Origin: Nitrosomonas sp. Nm166
Lineage (GTDB): Bacteria; Pseudomonadota; Gammaproteobacteria; Burkholderiales; Nitrosomonadaceae
NCBI RefSeq assembly: GCF_900112825.1
Contig: NZ_FONE01000035.1
Span: 1 to 37,749 of the forward strand
DNA length: 37,749 bases
Direction of reading: 5' to 3'
In this document: piece after piece, positions 1-8,049 of the stretch
How the letters are laid out: each line of letters opens with the position of its first letter
Position numbering within the stretch: position 1 is the stretch's first letter
Notes under the pieces: generated by a model
The model's database searches: none
What the model saw: the letters and a program-made list of their open reading frames with translations, nothing else
Told to the model about the DNA's origin: nothing
Translations under genes and position numbers: made by a program

Positions 1-149
1 TCTTTCATAACCGTGCCTTCGATAGTTTGGATGCGCTTGAGATACATCTGGAGAGCGCGCTAAAAAGCCTCGAATCAAACCAGGAAACTATGCGCAGCAT
101 TACCGGATGGGATTGGATTATTAATGCTGTTCCTAAATAGAATTGGAAT
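1..149 (+). mobile_element. 3' end of an IS630-type insertion sequence (left copy)
   Basis: These bases match the reverse complement of 37576-37724 with only two differences seen, one near position 25 and one in the codon at about 75. Identity stops nine bases after the transposase stop codon, and the flanks then differ, so 148-149 is the element's end. A TA dinucleotide sits at 149-150. IS630 elements insert at TA and duplicate it. Only the 3' end is present because the window starts inside the element. Confidence 0.8.
3..140 (+). CDS. IS630-type transposase, C-terminal fragment
   Basis: The reading frame is open from the window edge to a TAG at 138-140 and encodes 45 residues ending in GWDWIINAVPK. 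The pattern of an FHNRAFD segment, an acidic helix, RSITGW and a short tail is typical of the extreme C-terminus of IS630-family DDE transposases. The catalytic DDE domain lies outside the window, so activity cannot be judged. The same protein end is encoded on the minus strand at the other edge of the window. The family call rests on recognition of the C-terminal motif only. Confidence 0.7.
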   Translation, partial: FHNRAFDSLDALEIHLESALKSLESNQETMRSITGWDWIINAVPK

Positions 150-223
150 AACGCGTAGGACATGCTTCCTAACAATCCCATATGTTAGTTAGATTTTGTG
201 TAGATCTTCACTTAGATTTGCGA

Positions 224-232
224 TGTTATAAT
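224..232 (+). promoter_or_regulatory. Putative extended -10 promoter for the secreted protein gene
   Basis: A perfect TATAAT hexamer at 227-232 is preceded by TGT, which gives an extended -10 element. The -35 region around 204-210 is poor, as expected for an extended -10 promoter. Transcription would start near 239, about 40 bases before the ATG at 279. It lies outside the IS, so the downstream gene does not depend on the IS for transcription. Confidence 0.5.
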
Positions 233-278
233 CTTATAGATATTTTTTGTACCATATTTGAACAGCTGCAGAGGAACT

Positions 279-1010
279 ATGATTAATAAGCTAATAATTC
301 TTAAAATAAAGTTATTAATTTTCTTATTCTTCGGATCAACTTTGGTGAATGCTCAAACTCTAGGTACTTATCGTTGGAATATTTCTCCTTTTTGTAACGT
401 TATTACCTTAACAATTACTCAGTTTGAAGCTGGGTGGTCTGCTGTGGGCTCAGATAATAATTGTGGTTTGACAGAGGCATCACCAGTTAGCGGTTCATTT
501 AGTAGTATAGGTAGAGGTTCTGAATTTAAAGGAATTTTAACTTCTGAAGGATTAGATAGGCTTACCACAACAATCACTACGTTAAGAATAGATTCGGAAA
601 GCGGTGGAGGTGATTGGGTAGATGATGCAGGCAATACTGGTAACGCTGTATTTAATCCAGCGACTGCTCCAGGCCAACCTCGAATAATTCAAAAAAATAT
701 GTGGCTTTATGTTACTTCAAATGGTGTTTTTTTACCTTTCTATGAGGGGGTTACTGTTACACATCCAGCAACTGGAGAATATTGTATAGTTATTCCTAAG
801 AGAAGATCAGTCGTTGGGACTCAAGCTACCTCTGCTGACCGTAATAATAGAACAAACATTGTTACTGTAGGGGTATCTCTAGGAGAACAAGGAGGTGTTG
901 AAAGTGTTTGCAATCCACTTATTACTGATACCCATGATGTAATTCCCGTTTATATAACAAAACCAGATGGCACTCCAGTTGACGGTTACTTTACTGTCTT
1001 TGTACCTTAA
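279..1010 (+). CDS. Secreted protein of unknown function
   Basis: The gene encodes 243 residues. The ATG at 279 is chosen because it has a GAGGAA ribosome site about five bases upstream and begins a classic signal peptide: MINK, a hydrophobic run, then a likely cleavage after LVNA before QTLG. An upstream TTG in frame at 258 has no such support. The mature part (LGTYRWNISPFCNVITLTIT, a later DNNCG segment, and further cysteines near the C-terminus) resembles a group of uncharacterised exported bacterial proteins with possible disulfides; I know of no assigned activity. The gene stands alone next to the IS630 end. It is visibly more AT-rich than the housekeeping genes to its right, which hints at recent acquisition. 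Confidence 0.75.
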   Translation: MINKLIILKIKLLIFLFFGSTLVNAQTLGTYRWNISPFCNVITLTITQFEAGWSAVGSDNNCGLTEASPVSGSFSSIGRGSEFKGILTSEGLDRLTTTITTLRIDSESGGGDWVDDAGNTGNAVFNPATAPGQPRIIQKNMWLYVTSNGVFLPFYEGVTVTHPATGEYCIVIPKRRSVVGTQATSADRNNRTNIVTVGVSLGEQGGVESVCNPLITDTHDVIPVYITKPDGTPVDGYFTVFVP

Positions 1011-1329
1011 AGTAGAAACTTATTAATACTTACTATTCACTTTATGTGCTCGACAGAATAATGTGATTCTGCCTACACTTGTCAACAAGATTTTACTTAC
1101 ATCAGTAACTTAGAAATTTATATGTTAAAAATCGATAGTATTGTTTCGATACCCAATGAATTATCCGAACGCATTGTTCTATGTGTGTTCATTGCTGCGA
1201 TTTTTCTTTCTCTTGTATTACCTACATAGCTGACCGCAGACACCGCTAAACATTGAAGCGCTGGATTGCTGTTAATTGTGTGCCGCGTAGCGGGGCTCGC
1301 TGTTTTTGGGTTAATTGCTTAAATTCTGG
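1011..1329. other. Intergenic region, 319 bases
   Basis: A six-base-pair hairpin (CAGAAT, loop of six, ATTCTG) lies at 1054-1071, 44 bases after the stop of the secreted protein gene. It lacks a T-run, so it is at best a weak terminator. An unlisted 35-codon frame at 1122-1229 could encode a small hydrophobic peptide (MLKIDSIVSI through SLVLPT), but no good ribosome site precedes it. Nothing else is recognisable. Confidence 0.4.
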
Positions 1330-2031
1330 TTATTTCAAGTTAACAATCCATTTTCGGTACAGGCGTTCGGCAACCGCATTGAGTTCTGCTACGCGCTCGG
1401 GTAGATTTTTTTCAATCTCATCCATCGATTGCACCGACGGTTCATTCAGGCTGGCAAGCTCTTCCGCGCCGACACTGCACCAGTCGCGCACCATGCGCTC
1501 AGTCATTTCAACATGACACTGCATGCCCAGATGCATGCCCAGCGCAAATGCCTGATTCTCACAATATGGGCTGGAAAGTATGCAGGTTGCGCCTGGTGGC
1601 AGACTGAAAGCTTCTCCATGCCAATGAAAGGTCTGAAAAGTGGTTAGATCATCAAACCAGGCGTGGGCAATGGGGTTATCAGGCACACTGACTTCACCCC
1701 AACCCATTTCTTTCACCAAATTAGCGCTGACGACGCCACCCAGCGCTTTGGCTATGAGTTGGCCGCCCAGACAATGGCCCAGCACCGGCATATCCGTGGC
1801 AACCGCCTGCCGGATCAATGCGAGAGCAGGTTCAATCCACGGCAGATCATCATTGACGCTCATCGGACCGCCCATAAATACTAAGCCACTGAATTCATAG
1901 ATGCTGGCGGGAGGGTTTTCACCGGCGTCTATTTTAATCAGACGCCATGGAATATGATTATTATCGAGAAATGTGGCAAAATAGCCTGGCCCTTCAATGG
2001 GCAAATGTCTAAAAATTGCAACCGGCTTCAT
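1330..2031 (-). CDS. Class I glutamine amidotransferase domain protein
   Basis: The product is 233 residues and consists almost entirely of a class I glutamine amidotransferase domain, which releases ammonia from glutamine. The nucleophile elbow GHCLGGQ places the catalytic Cys at residue 87. HVEM supplies His173 and Glu175 of the triad, and HWHGE (136-140) is the conserved strand before it. The oxyanion-side motif VFMGGPMSV is at 51-59. It resembles stand-alone amidotransferases such as the YfeJ/GuaA-like group rather than a fused synthetase, so its acceptor substrate is unknown. The start MKPVAIFRHL is preferred over a longer frame reaching 2157, because it begins at the conserved first strand and has AGGAA eight bases upstream. 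It is divergent from the DUF2868 gene. Confidence 0.85.
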   Translation of the reverse strand: MKPVAIFRHLPIEGPGYFATFLDNNHIPWRLIKIDAGENPPASIYEFSGLVFMGGPMSVNDDLPWIEPALALIRQAVATDMPVLGHCLGGQLIAKALGGVVSANLVKEMGWGEVSVPDNPIAHAWFDDLTTFQTFHWHGEAFSLPPGATCILSSPYCENQAFALGMHLGMQCHVEMTERMVRDWCSVGAEELASLNEPSVQSMDEIEKNLPERVAELNAVAERLYRKWIVNLK

Positions 2032-2187
2032 GGGAATATTCCTGCCATACTTTTGAATGATCTGATAACGAATTTTAGCTTGTTTTACCATAAATTTTCT
2101 GCTGAAAATCCAAGCAAATTTCTCTTTGATACCTGTGAAACACAAATACATCAACACATATAAAATCCTGATTGTTATTCTTCTGCA

Positions 2188-3582
2188 ATGGGCCGCCTGA
2201 TGTCAGCAAAAAAATATTCCTTTGCTGATTTGGTGCGCATTGAACAATTACGCAAGATAGAGTCCGCTAAAGCGGAGGAATTATCGTATGCCAGCATCAA
2301 GGATATGCCAGGCCCTGCTGCGAGTGACTTTAACTACACCGAATTCATTCGGCGACTGAGCACTCGTGCCAAGCATCTGATTCAGGATAACGCTTTGGAA
2401 GAGGCGTTGCGTCAGCCGCACAAACAATTTATCCGTGCTCACCGAATTTGCCTGGCGCTCGCGGTTATTCTGGGCGGCTTGGCTGCAAGCCAGGCTGTCA
2501 GTGAATCTTCCACACTGAATATTTACTGGTTGCTCGCAGTGCTGCTGGGATTTAATACGATTTCACTGCTGCTGTGGTTATCAGGCATTACCTTGAATTT
2601 GCAAAGCCTGAGCAGCGGCATTGTTGCGCAATTGGCCAGTTGGTTACCTTACCGGCATAAGAAAGATCCGACGATTGCATCGCTGGCGTCGCACGCGTGG
2701 TGGGAGAGTTGTCTAACCGGCGATGTCGGCAAGTGGCGCATCAGCGTTTTAACGCACAAATTCTGGTTAACCTATCTAACCACCGGCATGGTGTTATTGA
2801 TACTGCTTATGCTGGCCAAGCAATATGATTTTATTTGGGGTACGACCCTGTTGCCAGACAATACGCTACCTAAGCTTACGCAAATGCTTAGTACACCGCT
2901 GGAAGCGATGGGATTGAAAATTCCCGATGATCCGCAAATGGTTGCCAGCAGAATAGGAATAAGCAAACAAGATGCGGCGACGCGCACGGCTTGGGCTACT
3001 TTCCTGATCGGTGTATTGCTGGTCTACGGCATATTCCCGCGCCTGCTAGTGCTTGGCCTCTCGCTCGTCATGCAAAAATGGAGCGAGCGACGGTTCAGGT
3101 TGGATTTGTATTTGCCCTATTATATTGAATTGCGTCAGCGTCTGATGGCGCGTGAGGTCAAAGCCAAGGTTATTGATGCAGATCCGCATGCCGGTGTTAA
3201 GCCTGCCGAAGTTGCCCGTCCTTCAGAAAATATTGCTATTCCTTCCAATGCACAGGCTTTTGGTATTGAACTGGATCATGCAGCACACTGGCCTGAATCA
3301 GTGACCTGTCGCTTGAATATTATCGATCAACAAACACTTGACGAGGCGATGGCACTGACAAAACAATTGCATGGTCCATTGCTGCTGGGGGTTGCAGCAT
3401 ATCGTTTACCCGATCGGGGTGTACAGCGCCTGATCAAGGAATTGGTCGACAGCAGCAATGGGAAACCTTGGTTGATTTTGTTGAGCAAATCATCGATGCC
3501 GGTTGCAAACAACCGAGAAATTGCCTGGTTCCGTCTCGCGGAAGCTTGCGGCATTCCCGCGGAACATGTGATTACCCAATAA
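2188..3582 (+). CDS. DUF2868 family membrane protein
   Basis: This 464-residue integral membrane protein has a charged N-terminal region containing the DFNYTEFIRRLSTRA segment. Hydrophobic segments lie at about 86-106 and 113-135, with two more at about 195-207 and 265-290. A soluble C-terminal domain of about 130 residues follows. This is the pattern of DUF2868 proteins, which are generally encoded directly upstream of a DUF3482 GTPase, as here: the next gene starts two bases after this stop. No enzymatic motif is visible. The pair probably acts together at the inner membrane, but the role is unknown. An in-frame ATG at 2200 is an equally possible start, since neither has a clear ribosome site. 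Confidence 0.8.
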   Translation: MGRLMSAKKYSFADLVRIEQLRKIESAKAEELSYASIKDMPGPAASDFNYTEFIRRLSTRAKHLIQDNALEEALRQPHKQFIRAHRICLALAVILGGLAASQAVSESSTLNIYWLLAVLLGFNTISLLLWLSGITLNLQSLSSGIVAQLASWLPYRHKKDPTIASLASHAWWESCLTGDVGKWRISVLTHKFWLTYLTTGMVLLILLMLAKQYDFIWGTTLLPDNTLPKLTQMLSTPLEAMGLKIPDDPQMVASRIGISKQDAATRTAWATFLIGVLLVYGIFPRLLVLGLSLVMQKWSERRFRLDLYLPYYIELRQRLMAREVKAKVIDADPHAGVKPAEVARPSENIAIPSNAQAFGIELDHAAHWPESVTCRLNIIDQQTLDEAMALTKQLHGPLLLGVAAYRLPDRGVQRLIKELVDSSNGKPWLILLSKSSMPVANNREIAWFRLAEACGIPAEHVITQ

Positions 3583-3584
3583 AT

Positions 3585-4991
3585 ATGATGATTAGAAATC
3601 CTCATCGTCCCGACACCCATTCATTGCTGAATATCACCGTCGTCGGCCATACCAATACTGGTAAAACATCGCTGATTCGCACCATGCTGCGCAGTACGGA
3701 ATTTGGCATCGTTGAAGACGCTGCAGGCACTACGCGGCATGTTGAGCAAGCGACCATATCCGCCGATAACGAACCGATTCTGAACTTGTATGACACGCCC
3801 GGCCTGGAAGATTCCAGGGCATTGTTCGCGCATATCAGGAAGCTGCAAGCAGCATCGAAATTATTATTACCCGCACAAGTGCTAGAACACTTTGTCACGC
3901 ATGTTTCCGTAAATGATCCATTGGAGCAGGAAGCCAAAGTGATCCGGCAGGTATTACGCAGCGATATTCTTTTATATATCATTGATGTACGTGAGCCTTT
4001 TCTGGAAAAATACCGCCTGGAATTGGATATACTGACCCAATCTGCGAAGCCGATCATTCCTGTCTTCAACTTTACCGCCGCGCATCAGCAGGAGCTCGCC
4101 CAATGGCGGCAACATCTGGCAGCCTATCGCATGCACGCAACGTTGGAATTTGATACGGTAGCGTTTACTTTTGAAGCAGAAAAAAGGCTCTATCAGAAAA
4201 TACAAACACTGGTGGAATCTTATTATATGCCGCTGCAGAAACTGATAGATTATCGCGCCAAATTATGGAACCAGCTCTGCTTATCAGGGGCCAAGCGAGT
4301 AGCTGAGCTGATTGTCAATATTGCTTGTTATCGCGAAAGCAAGACTGGCAAAAATAGTCAGATCGCGGATTCACTGGCTGAAGACCGGCTGCATGACTTT
4401 GTCCGTAAAGCGGAGCAGCGTTGTCTGCACGATTTATTATCAATTTTCAATTTCTCCGAGAAAGATGTGGCCATGCAGAAAATACCGGTCAGCAACGGTC
4501 AATGGCAACTGGACATTTTTGCGCCCGGCATACTCAAAGCGTATGGGCTGGATGTCGGCAGCGCCGCAGCCAAGGGCGCTGCAGCAGGCGCCGGTATTGA
4601 CTTGATGGTCGGCGGCATGAGCCTGGGTGCAGCCAGTGCGCTGGGCGCCATTGCCGGCGCCGGCTGGTCGACCTTCAAGCGCTATGGCGACGAAATCAAG
4701 GCAGCCGTCAAAGGCACTCAATGGCAATGTGCCGATGAAACTACATTGCAAGTATTGTATCTGCGCCAGAAACACTTGCTGAAGAAATTAATGCACCGCG
4801 GCCATGCCGCTCAGGATACCTTGCTGGTGGATAAAGCCGATAGCGAAAAATTACCTGATCAGTGGAGTCAATTGATCAGTATCTTGCGGCAAAACCCCGG
4901 CTGGCATGAACCTTCTGTAACCCGCAATAATAATCCGCAATATCAGGAAATAGAAGCTAAGCTGGTGGGTGCGTTAATGGATGAAGGCTAG
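3585..4991 (+). CDS. DUF3482-type GTPase, partner of the DUF2868 protein
   Basis: The protein has 468 residues from the ATG at 3585, which lies two bases after the upstream stop, implying translational coupling. An Era/TrmE-like GTP-binding domain is clear: a P-loop GHTNTGKTS at 21-29, AGTTRHV as the switch I threonine region at about 47-53, and DTPGLED as G3 at 70-76. The usual NKxD motif is replaced by a PVFNFTA segment, so base recognition may be unusual. The C-terminal half contains a Gly/Ala-rich hydrophobic stretch (GAAAGAGIDLMVGGM and following), which could insert into or contact the membrane. This matches the DUF3482 arrangement. A longer open frame back to 3468 lies inside the upstream gene and is not used. 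Confidence 0.85.
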   Translation: MMIRNPHRPDTHSLLNITVVGHTNTGKTSLIRTMLRSTEFGIVEDAAGTTRHVEQATISADNEPILNLYDTPGLEDSRALFAHIRKLQAASKLLLPAQVLEHFVTHVSVNDPLEQEAKVIRQVLRSDILLYIIDVREPFLEKYRLELDILTQSAKPIIPVFNFTAAHQQELAQWRQHLAAYRMHATLEFDTVAFTFEAEKRLYQKIQTLVESYYMPLQKLIDYRAKLWNQLCLSGAKRVAELIVNIACYRESKTGKNSQIADSLAEDRLHDFVRKAEQRCLHDLLSIFNFSEKDVAMQKIPVSNGQWQLDIFAPGILKAYGLDVGSAAAKGAAAGAGIDLMVGGMSLGAASALGAIAGAGWSTFKRYGDEIKAAVKGTQWQCADETTLQVLYLRQKHLLKKLMHRGHAAQDTLLVDKADSEKLPDQWSQLISILRQNPGWHEPSVTRNNNPQYQEIEAKLVGALMDEG

Positions 4992-5020
4992 TCCTTAAAC
5001 CATGCTGATAAGGAATAGCC
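4986..5020. terminator. Hairpin between convergent genes, likely bidirectional terminator
   Basis: GGCTA-G-TCCTTA at 4986-4997 pairs with TAAGGA-A-TAGCC at 5009-5020. This makes an 11-pair stem with one mismatch and an 11-base loop. It overlaps the GTPase stop codon and ends five bases before the stop of the opposing methyltransferase gene. Neither side has a strong T-run. Confidence 0.5.
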
Positions 5021-5024
5021 AAAA

Positions 5025-6059
5025 CTAAGGCTTGCGGCCCGTCACGATACTGTAATAGCCAAAGGCTTTGCGGATTTGAATATCCTTAAAGCCGATTTCC
5101 TCCAGCATTGTCGATAATTCCAGTCCGGAGTATTGCTTGCCTTCGGTCCAGCCCATCATCATCATACTATAGGCCGCGGCTGGGAATGGACCTGTCTTTT
5201 CATCGTTATAGAGCATCTCATGAATAACGATACGTCCTCCGGATTCAAGGCTACTAAAACTTTTTGCAGTCAGAAAATGGCATTTTTCTGGTGTCCAGTC
5301 ATGATAAATATTTGAGAAAAAATGCATATCAGCCAACGGCCAGCGGTCACTCCAAATGTTGATTTCTTGTGTTGTGATCCGTTCCTGCAAGCCGTACTGA
5401 CTAATATATTCTTGGGCAATTTCGCATACCTGACGAAAATCGAGAAATATTACTTTCAGGTTGGGTAACTTCAATGCTGCGCCAATCGAGTGAGCGGCAG
5501 ATCCGCCTGCAACATCGAGCATCAGCCGGTGCCCGGAAAAATCCAGCACCTCAGGCCAAACAAATGCTGAGGTGATACTGATGCTGTGCATGCCGCGCGT
5601 GAAGCGCTGCAGTAACTCAATCTGCTCTTCGTGAGACTTAAAAATGTCACCTCCTCCGTAAGCTTGGGGAGAATCCGTAAGAACTGCCTTTTCGAGCGTG
5701 GCGAAAGAACATACTTGGTAATTAGCGATCATCAGGTCCCAGAAGAAACCAAAGTAATTCGGACTTTGCTCCAGCAAATATTCTTTTGCAACTGCGGTCA
5801 GAGAATAACGCCCTTCCTGCAAAGATAAAAAACCCAAGGCAGTCGCTACAGTCAGGATTGCTTCTGCCGGGCGCTGCTTGATATGCAATGTATTGCAAAT
5901 ATCTGCCAAGGTGGATGGATTGTTCGCCAGCAGAGGAAAGATTTTTAGCCGATGCGCTAGCAGGAGTGCAGGATAGCCGTAAACTGCAAAAACTACATCC
6001 CATACCGGACGATCATCAACTTGCGGTGCCTGAATGTTGGAAAAAGTATCTTGTGTCAT
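5025..6059 (-). CDS. SAM-dependent O-methyltransferase (class I, PF00891 type)
   Basis: The 344-residue protein has the two-domain layout of small-molecule O-methyltransferases. An N-terminal winged-helix dimerisation domain (about 15-105, with LADICNTLHIKQRPAEAIL) is followed by a Rossmann domain. The SAM loop is DVAGGSAAH at about 182-190, and NIYHDW at about 250-255 supplies the His expected to act as catalytic base. The nearest functional types I can name are hydroxyneurosporene/CrtF-like and polyketide O-methyltransferases; the substrate here is unknown. The start is chosen at the ATG preceded by a strong AAAGGAGGA site; a longer frame to 6095 is not needed. It lies 73 bases downstream of an SRPBCC gene on the same strand, so a two-gene unit acting on one hydrophobic substrate is plausible. 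Confidence 0.85.
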   Translation of the reverse strand: MTQDTFSNIQAPQVDDRPVWDVVFAVYGYPALLLAHRLKIFPLLANNPSTLADICNTLHIKQRPAEAILTVATALGFLSLQEGRYSLTAVAKEYLLEQSPNYFGFFWDLMIANYQVCSFATLEKAVLTDSPQAYGGGDIFKSHEEQIELLQRFTRGMHSISITSAFVWPEVLDFSGHRLMLDVAGGSAAHSIGAALKLPNLKVIFLDFRQVCEIAQEYISQYGLQERITTQEINIWSDRWPLADMHFFSNIYHDWTPEKCHFLTAKSFSSLESGGRIVIHEMLYNDEKTGPFPAAAYSMMMMGWTEGKQYSGLELSTMLEEIGFKDIQIRKAFGYYSIVTGRKP

Positions 6060-6132
6060 CCGGTCCTCCTTTAAGGGTTTATAAACACCTATCATTCATG
6101 ATGCATAAGATCTTTGCGGTTGTATGCATGAT

Positions 6133-6654
6133 TCAGGGTGATTCCTGATGAGCAGAAGTCTTGATAGATTTTTCTGCCTCAATCAGGTGCTTAATATTCT
6201 GAACCGTTCGTTCAGCGCCATCTTTTATGGCACCACGAACTAATCCTTCGAAGGGTCGCATGATTGCCAGAATTTCAAGCAGCTCAAAAGAAAACGTTAA
6301 TTTGGTTGAGTTTTTAGAATCGAGATTCTGTAATTCATAGGTGCAGCGGAAAGGATCAGATACGCCAATAAATGTTAAACGTACGCTGGGTTCATAATTT
6401 GAAATTTTAAACCTGGATTCTGTTCGACGCCCAAGGTCGATACGCACCTGACGTCCTTCAGTTCCCAGCTTTACTGGGCCGGGCGTGATTTGCTCAAGCT
6501 CTTTAACTTCGGGAGACCATTTGGGATAATTCTCGAACAGGCCGTCTGCGAGATACTGAAAAAGCTCTTCGATTGAACATTCTATTATAGTTTGCGCTCT
6601 GCCGATGACCGGCTCGGTGGAACCTAAATTAAGCATAGAACCTAAATTGAACAT
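6133..6654 (-). CDS. SRPBCC (START/polyketide-cyclase-like) family protein
   Basis: The product has 173 residues. From about residue 17 it follows the SRPBCC fold pattern: a first strand AQTIIECSIEELFQYLAD, the helix segment YPKWSPEVKELEQI, a TEGRQVRIDLGRR strand, the RLTFIGVSDPF hairpin and a long C-terminal helix (IKDGAERTVQNIKHLIEAE). Such proteins bind hydrophobic ligands in a cavity, and some act as aromatases or cyclases. No catalytic residue can be assigned here. The start region is a tandem duplication, MFNLGS then MLNLGS. The first ATG is preferred because AAAGGG lies nine bases upstream. It is the first gene of a probable operon with the O-methyltransferase. Confidence 0.75.
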   Translation of the reverse strand: MFNLGSMLNLGSTEPVIGRAQTIIECSIEELFQYLADGLFENYPKWSPEVKELEQITPGPVKLGTEGRQVRIDLGRRTESRFKISNYEPSVRLTFIGVSDPFRCTYELQNLDSKNSTKLTFSFELLEILAIMRPFEGLVRGAIKDGAERTVQNIKHLIEAEKSIKTSAHQESP

Positions 6655-7134
6655 ATTGCTTAACCCTTTCTGATTGCTGAATATCAGCCCAGCTTATGAT
6701 TGGCATGAGCTTAGACGTTAAACGAATAAAGAATCGATTTCAAGCACTATATCAGTAAGGTAAGACAAAAGCATTCGTAATGATCCAAAAAATCAAAAAA
6801 CTGTTTAAGTAGTTTTATTTTACTGTTAAATATAGTTTTAATGCACTGTTACACAACATGAATTAAGTAGCTGATTATTAAAATTAGAATCAGAATGTAG
6901 TACTGCTATTGGATACGAAGGCAACGAGTATACTGTAGAAAACTGAATTTGATTGTTATCATGCCGTACATAATCCCCTCAATTTTGTTCGTTGCCCATT
7001 TTTGCGATTCTGAATACTCTTCAGAGAGTGGCGAATCGCCTGATAATGGTCATTTTATTTCAGAAAAAGTTCTGGGATCTGACCTAGCAAGAATTAGAGA
7101 TAATGCTTTTATTTTTTACTGAGTGAAGGTTTAA
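6655..7134. other. Intergenic region, 480 bases
   Basis: This AT-rich region separates two divergent genes and must hold promoters for both, but no convincing -35/-10 pair stands out. A 53-codon frame runs from ATG 6961 to TGA 7122, ending 12 bases before the HDOD gene. It lacks a ribosome site and resembles no family I know. A short perfect inverted repeat, GGCGA-A-TCGCC, lies at about 7031-7041. Confidence 0.4.
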
Positions 7135-7977
7135 ATGGACCCTTACACAATAATAACCAATGCTCGCTCAATTTTTTCTTTACCGGATGTGGTAAGTCGT
7201 ATCAGTGAATTAATTGATTCGGATGAGGCGACCAATGCTGAACTGGAGCAAGTGATATTAAATGATCCGGCATTAACAGCAAAATTACTGAAATTTGCGA
7301 ACAGTTCCTATTTTGGTCTATCTGGAAAGGTAGAAACTGTTTTTAGGGCGATCTCCATCATCGGGCACAAGGAGTTACGCAATCTGGTTATTGCATCTTC
7401 GGTAACGACGACGTTTAAAGATATCCCATCCGATTTGGTAGATATGGATACGTTTTGGTATCACAGTGTAACTTGTGGCGTTACGGCTCGCTTATTAGCC
7501 TCTAGTGTTGATAGTAGAGAACGTTTTTTTATTGCTGGGCTATTGCACGGGGTTGGCAGATTGATACTCTTTAGTCAATATCCGAAAGAGTCTGCAAAAA
7601 TATTAAGTTGCATGAATCAAGGTGAAGATGCCGTAATCAATGCTGAGCGTAAAATTTTTGGTTTTACACATGCTCAATTAGGGGCTGAGCTTTTGCGGCA
7701 ATGGCGGTTACCCATGAATATTTGGAAAATGGTCGAATTCCAATTCGATCCGATGAAGGATGATGCATACCAGCATGATGCTGGTATGCTTTGTGCGGCG
7801 GTCAATATCGCTAACCTTATTCAGCCATGCACTAATCAAAAAGTAAGTGACGAGAAAGCTGTGCCTGCACATGCGCTTGAAGCATGGAATGGAGTGGGTT
7901 TGTCGCCGGAATTAGTGGAGTCGATGATGATGGTAGCTAAACTGCAAGCCACTGAATTGTTAAATATTGTAAGGTAA
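7135..7977 (+). CDS. HDOD domain signalling protein
   Basis: This 280-residue protein is essentially a single HDOD domain (about residues 10-210). It carries the family's conserved segments SLPDVVSRISELIDSD, ILNDPALTAKLLKFANSSYF and RAISIIGHKELRNLVI. HDOD proteins are regulatory relatives of HD phosphohydrolases. Consistent with that, the position that would be HD in an active enzyme reads LLHGVGRL, so phosphodiesterase activity is unlikely. The family is linked to signalling by cyclic nucleotides, chemotaxis or stress. No attached EAL or GGDEF domain is present. An AAGG site lies six bases upstream of the ATG. It is monocistronic, with a convergent neighbour 72 bases away. Confidence 0.88.
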   Translation: MDPYTIITNARSIFSLPDVVSRISELIDSDEATNAELEQVILNDPALTAKLLKFANSSYFGLSGKVETVFRAISIIGHKELRNLVIASSVTTTFKDIPSDLVDMDTFWYHSVTCGVTARLLASSVDSRERFFIAGLLHGVGRLILFSQYPKESAKILSCMNQGEDAVINAERKIFGFTHAQLGAELLRQWRLPMNIWKMVEFQFDPMKDDAYQHDAGMLCAAVNIANLIQPCTNQKVSDEKAVPAHALEAWNGVGLSPELVESMMMVAKLQATELLNIVR

Positions 7978-8049
7978 TTATTGACTTAAAACGTGCTATG
8001 GCAAAGTTAAAGTGCAACAGCAATACAGTCACTGCGCGTTTATATCCTG

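Noticed and set aside
150..278. Missing 3' part of dctM beyond the left IS copy
   Set aside because: The sequence right of the left IS end does not encode DctM-like helices in any frame, and the two IS copies are inverted, so the ends do not rejoin simply.
3468..3584. N-terminal extension of the GTPase reading frame into the DUF2868 gene
   Set aside because: The extension overlaps a well-supported coding region, has no family resemblance, and a good ATG lies at 3585 just after the upstream stop.
6961..7122. A 53-codon frame ahead of the HDOD gene
   Set aside because: No ribosome site, no recognisable family, and normal for chance in an AT-rich intergenic region.
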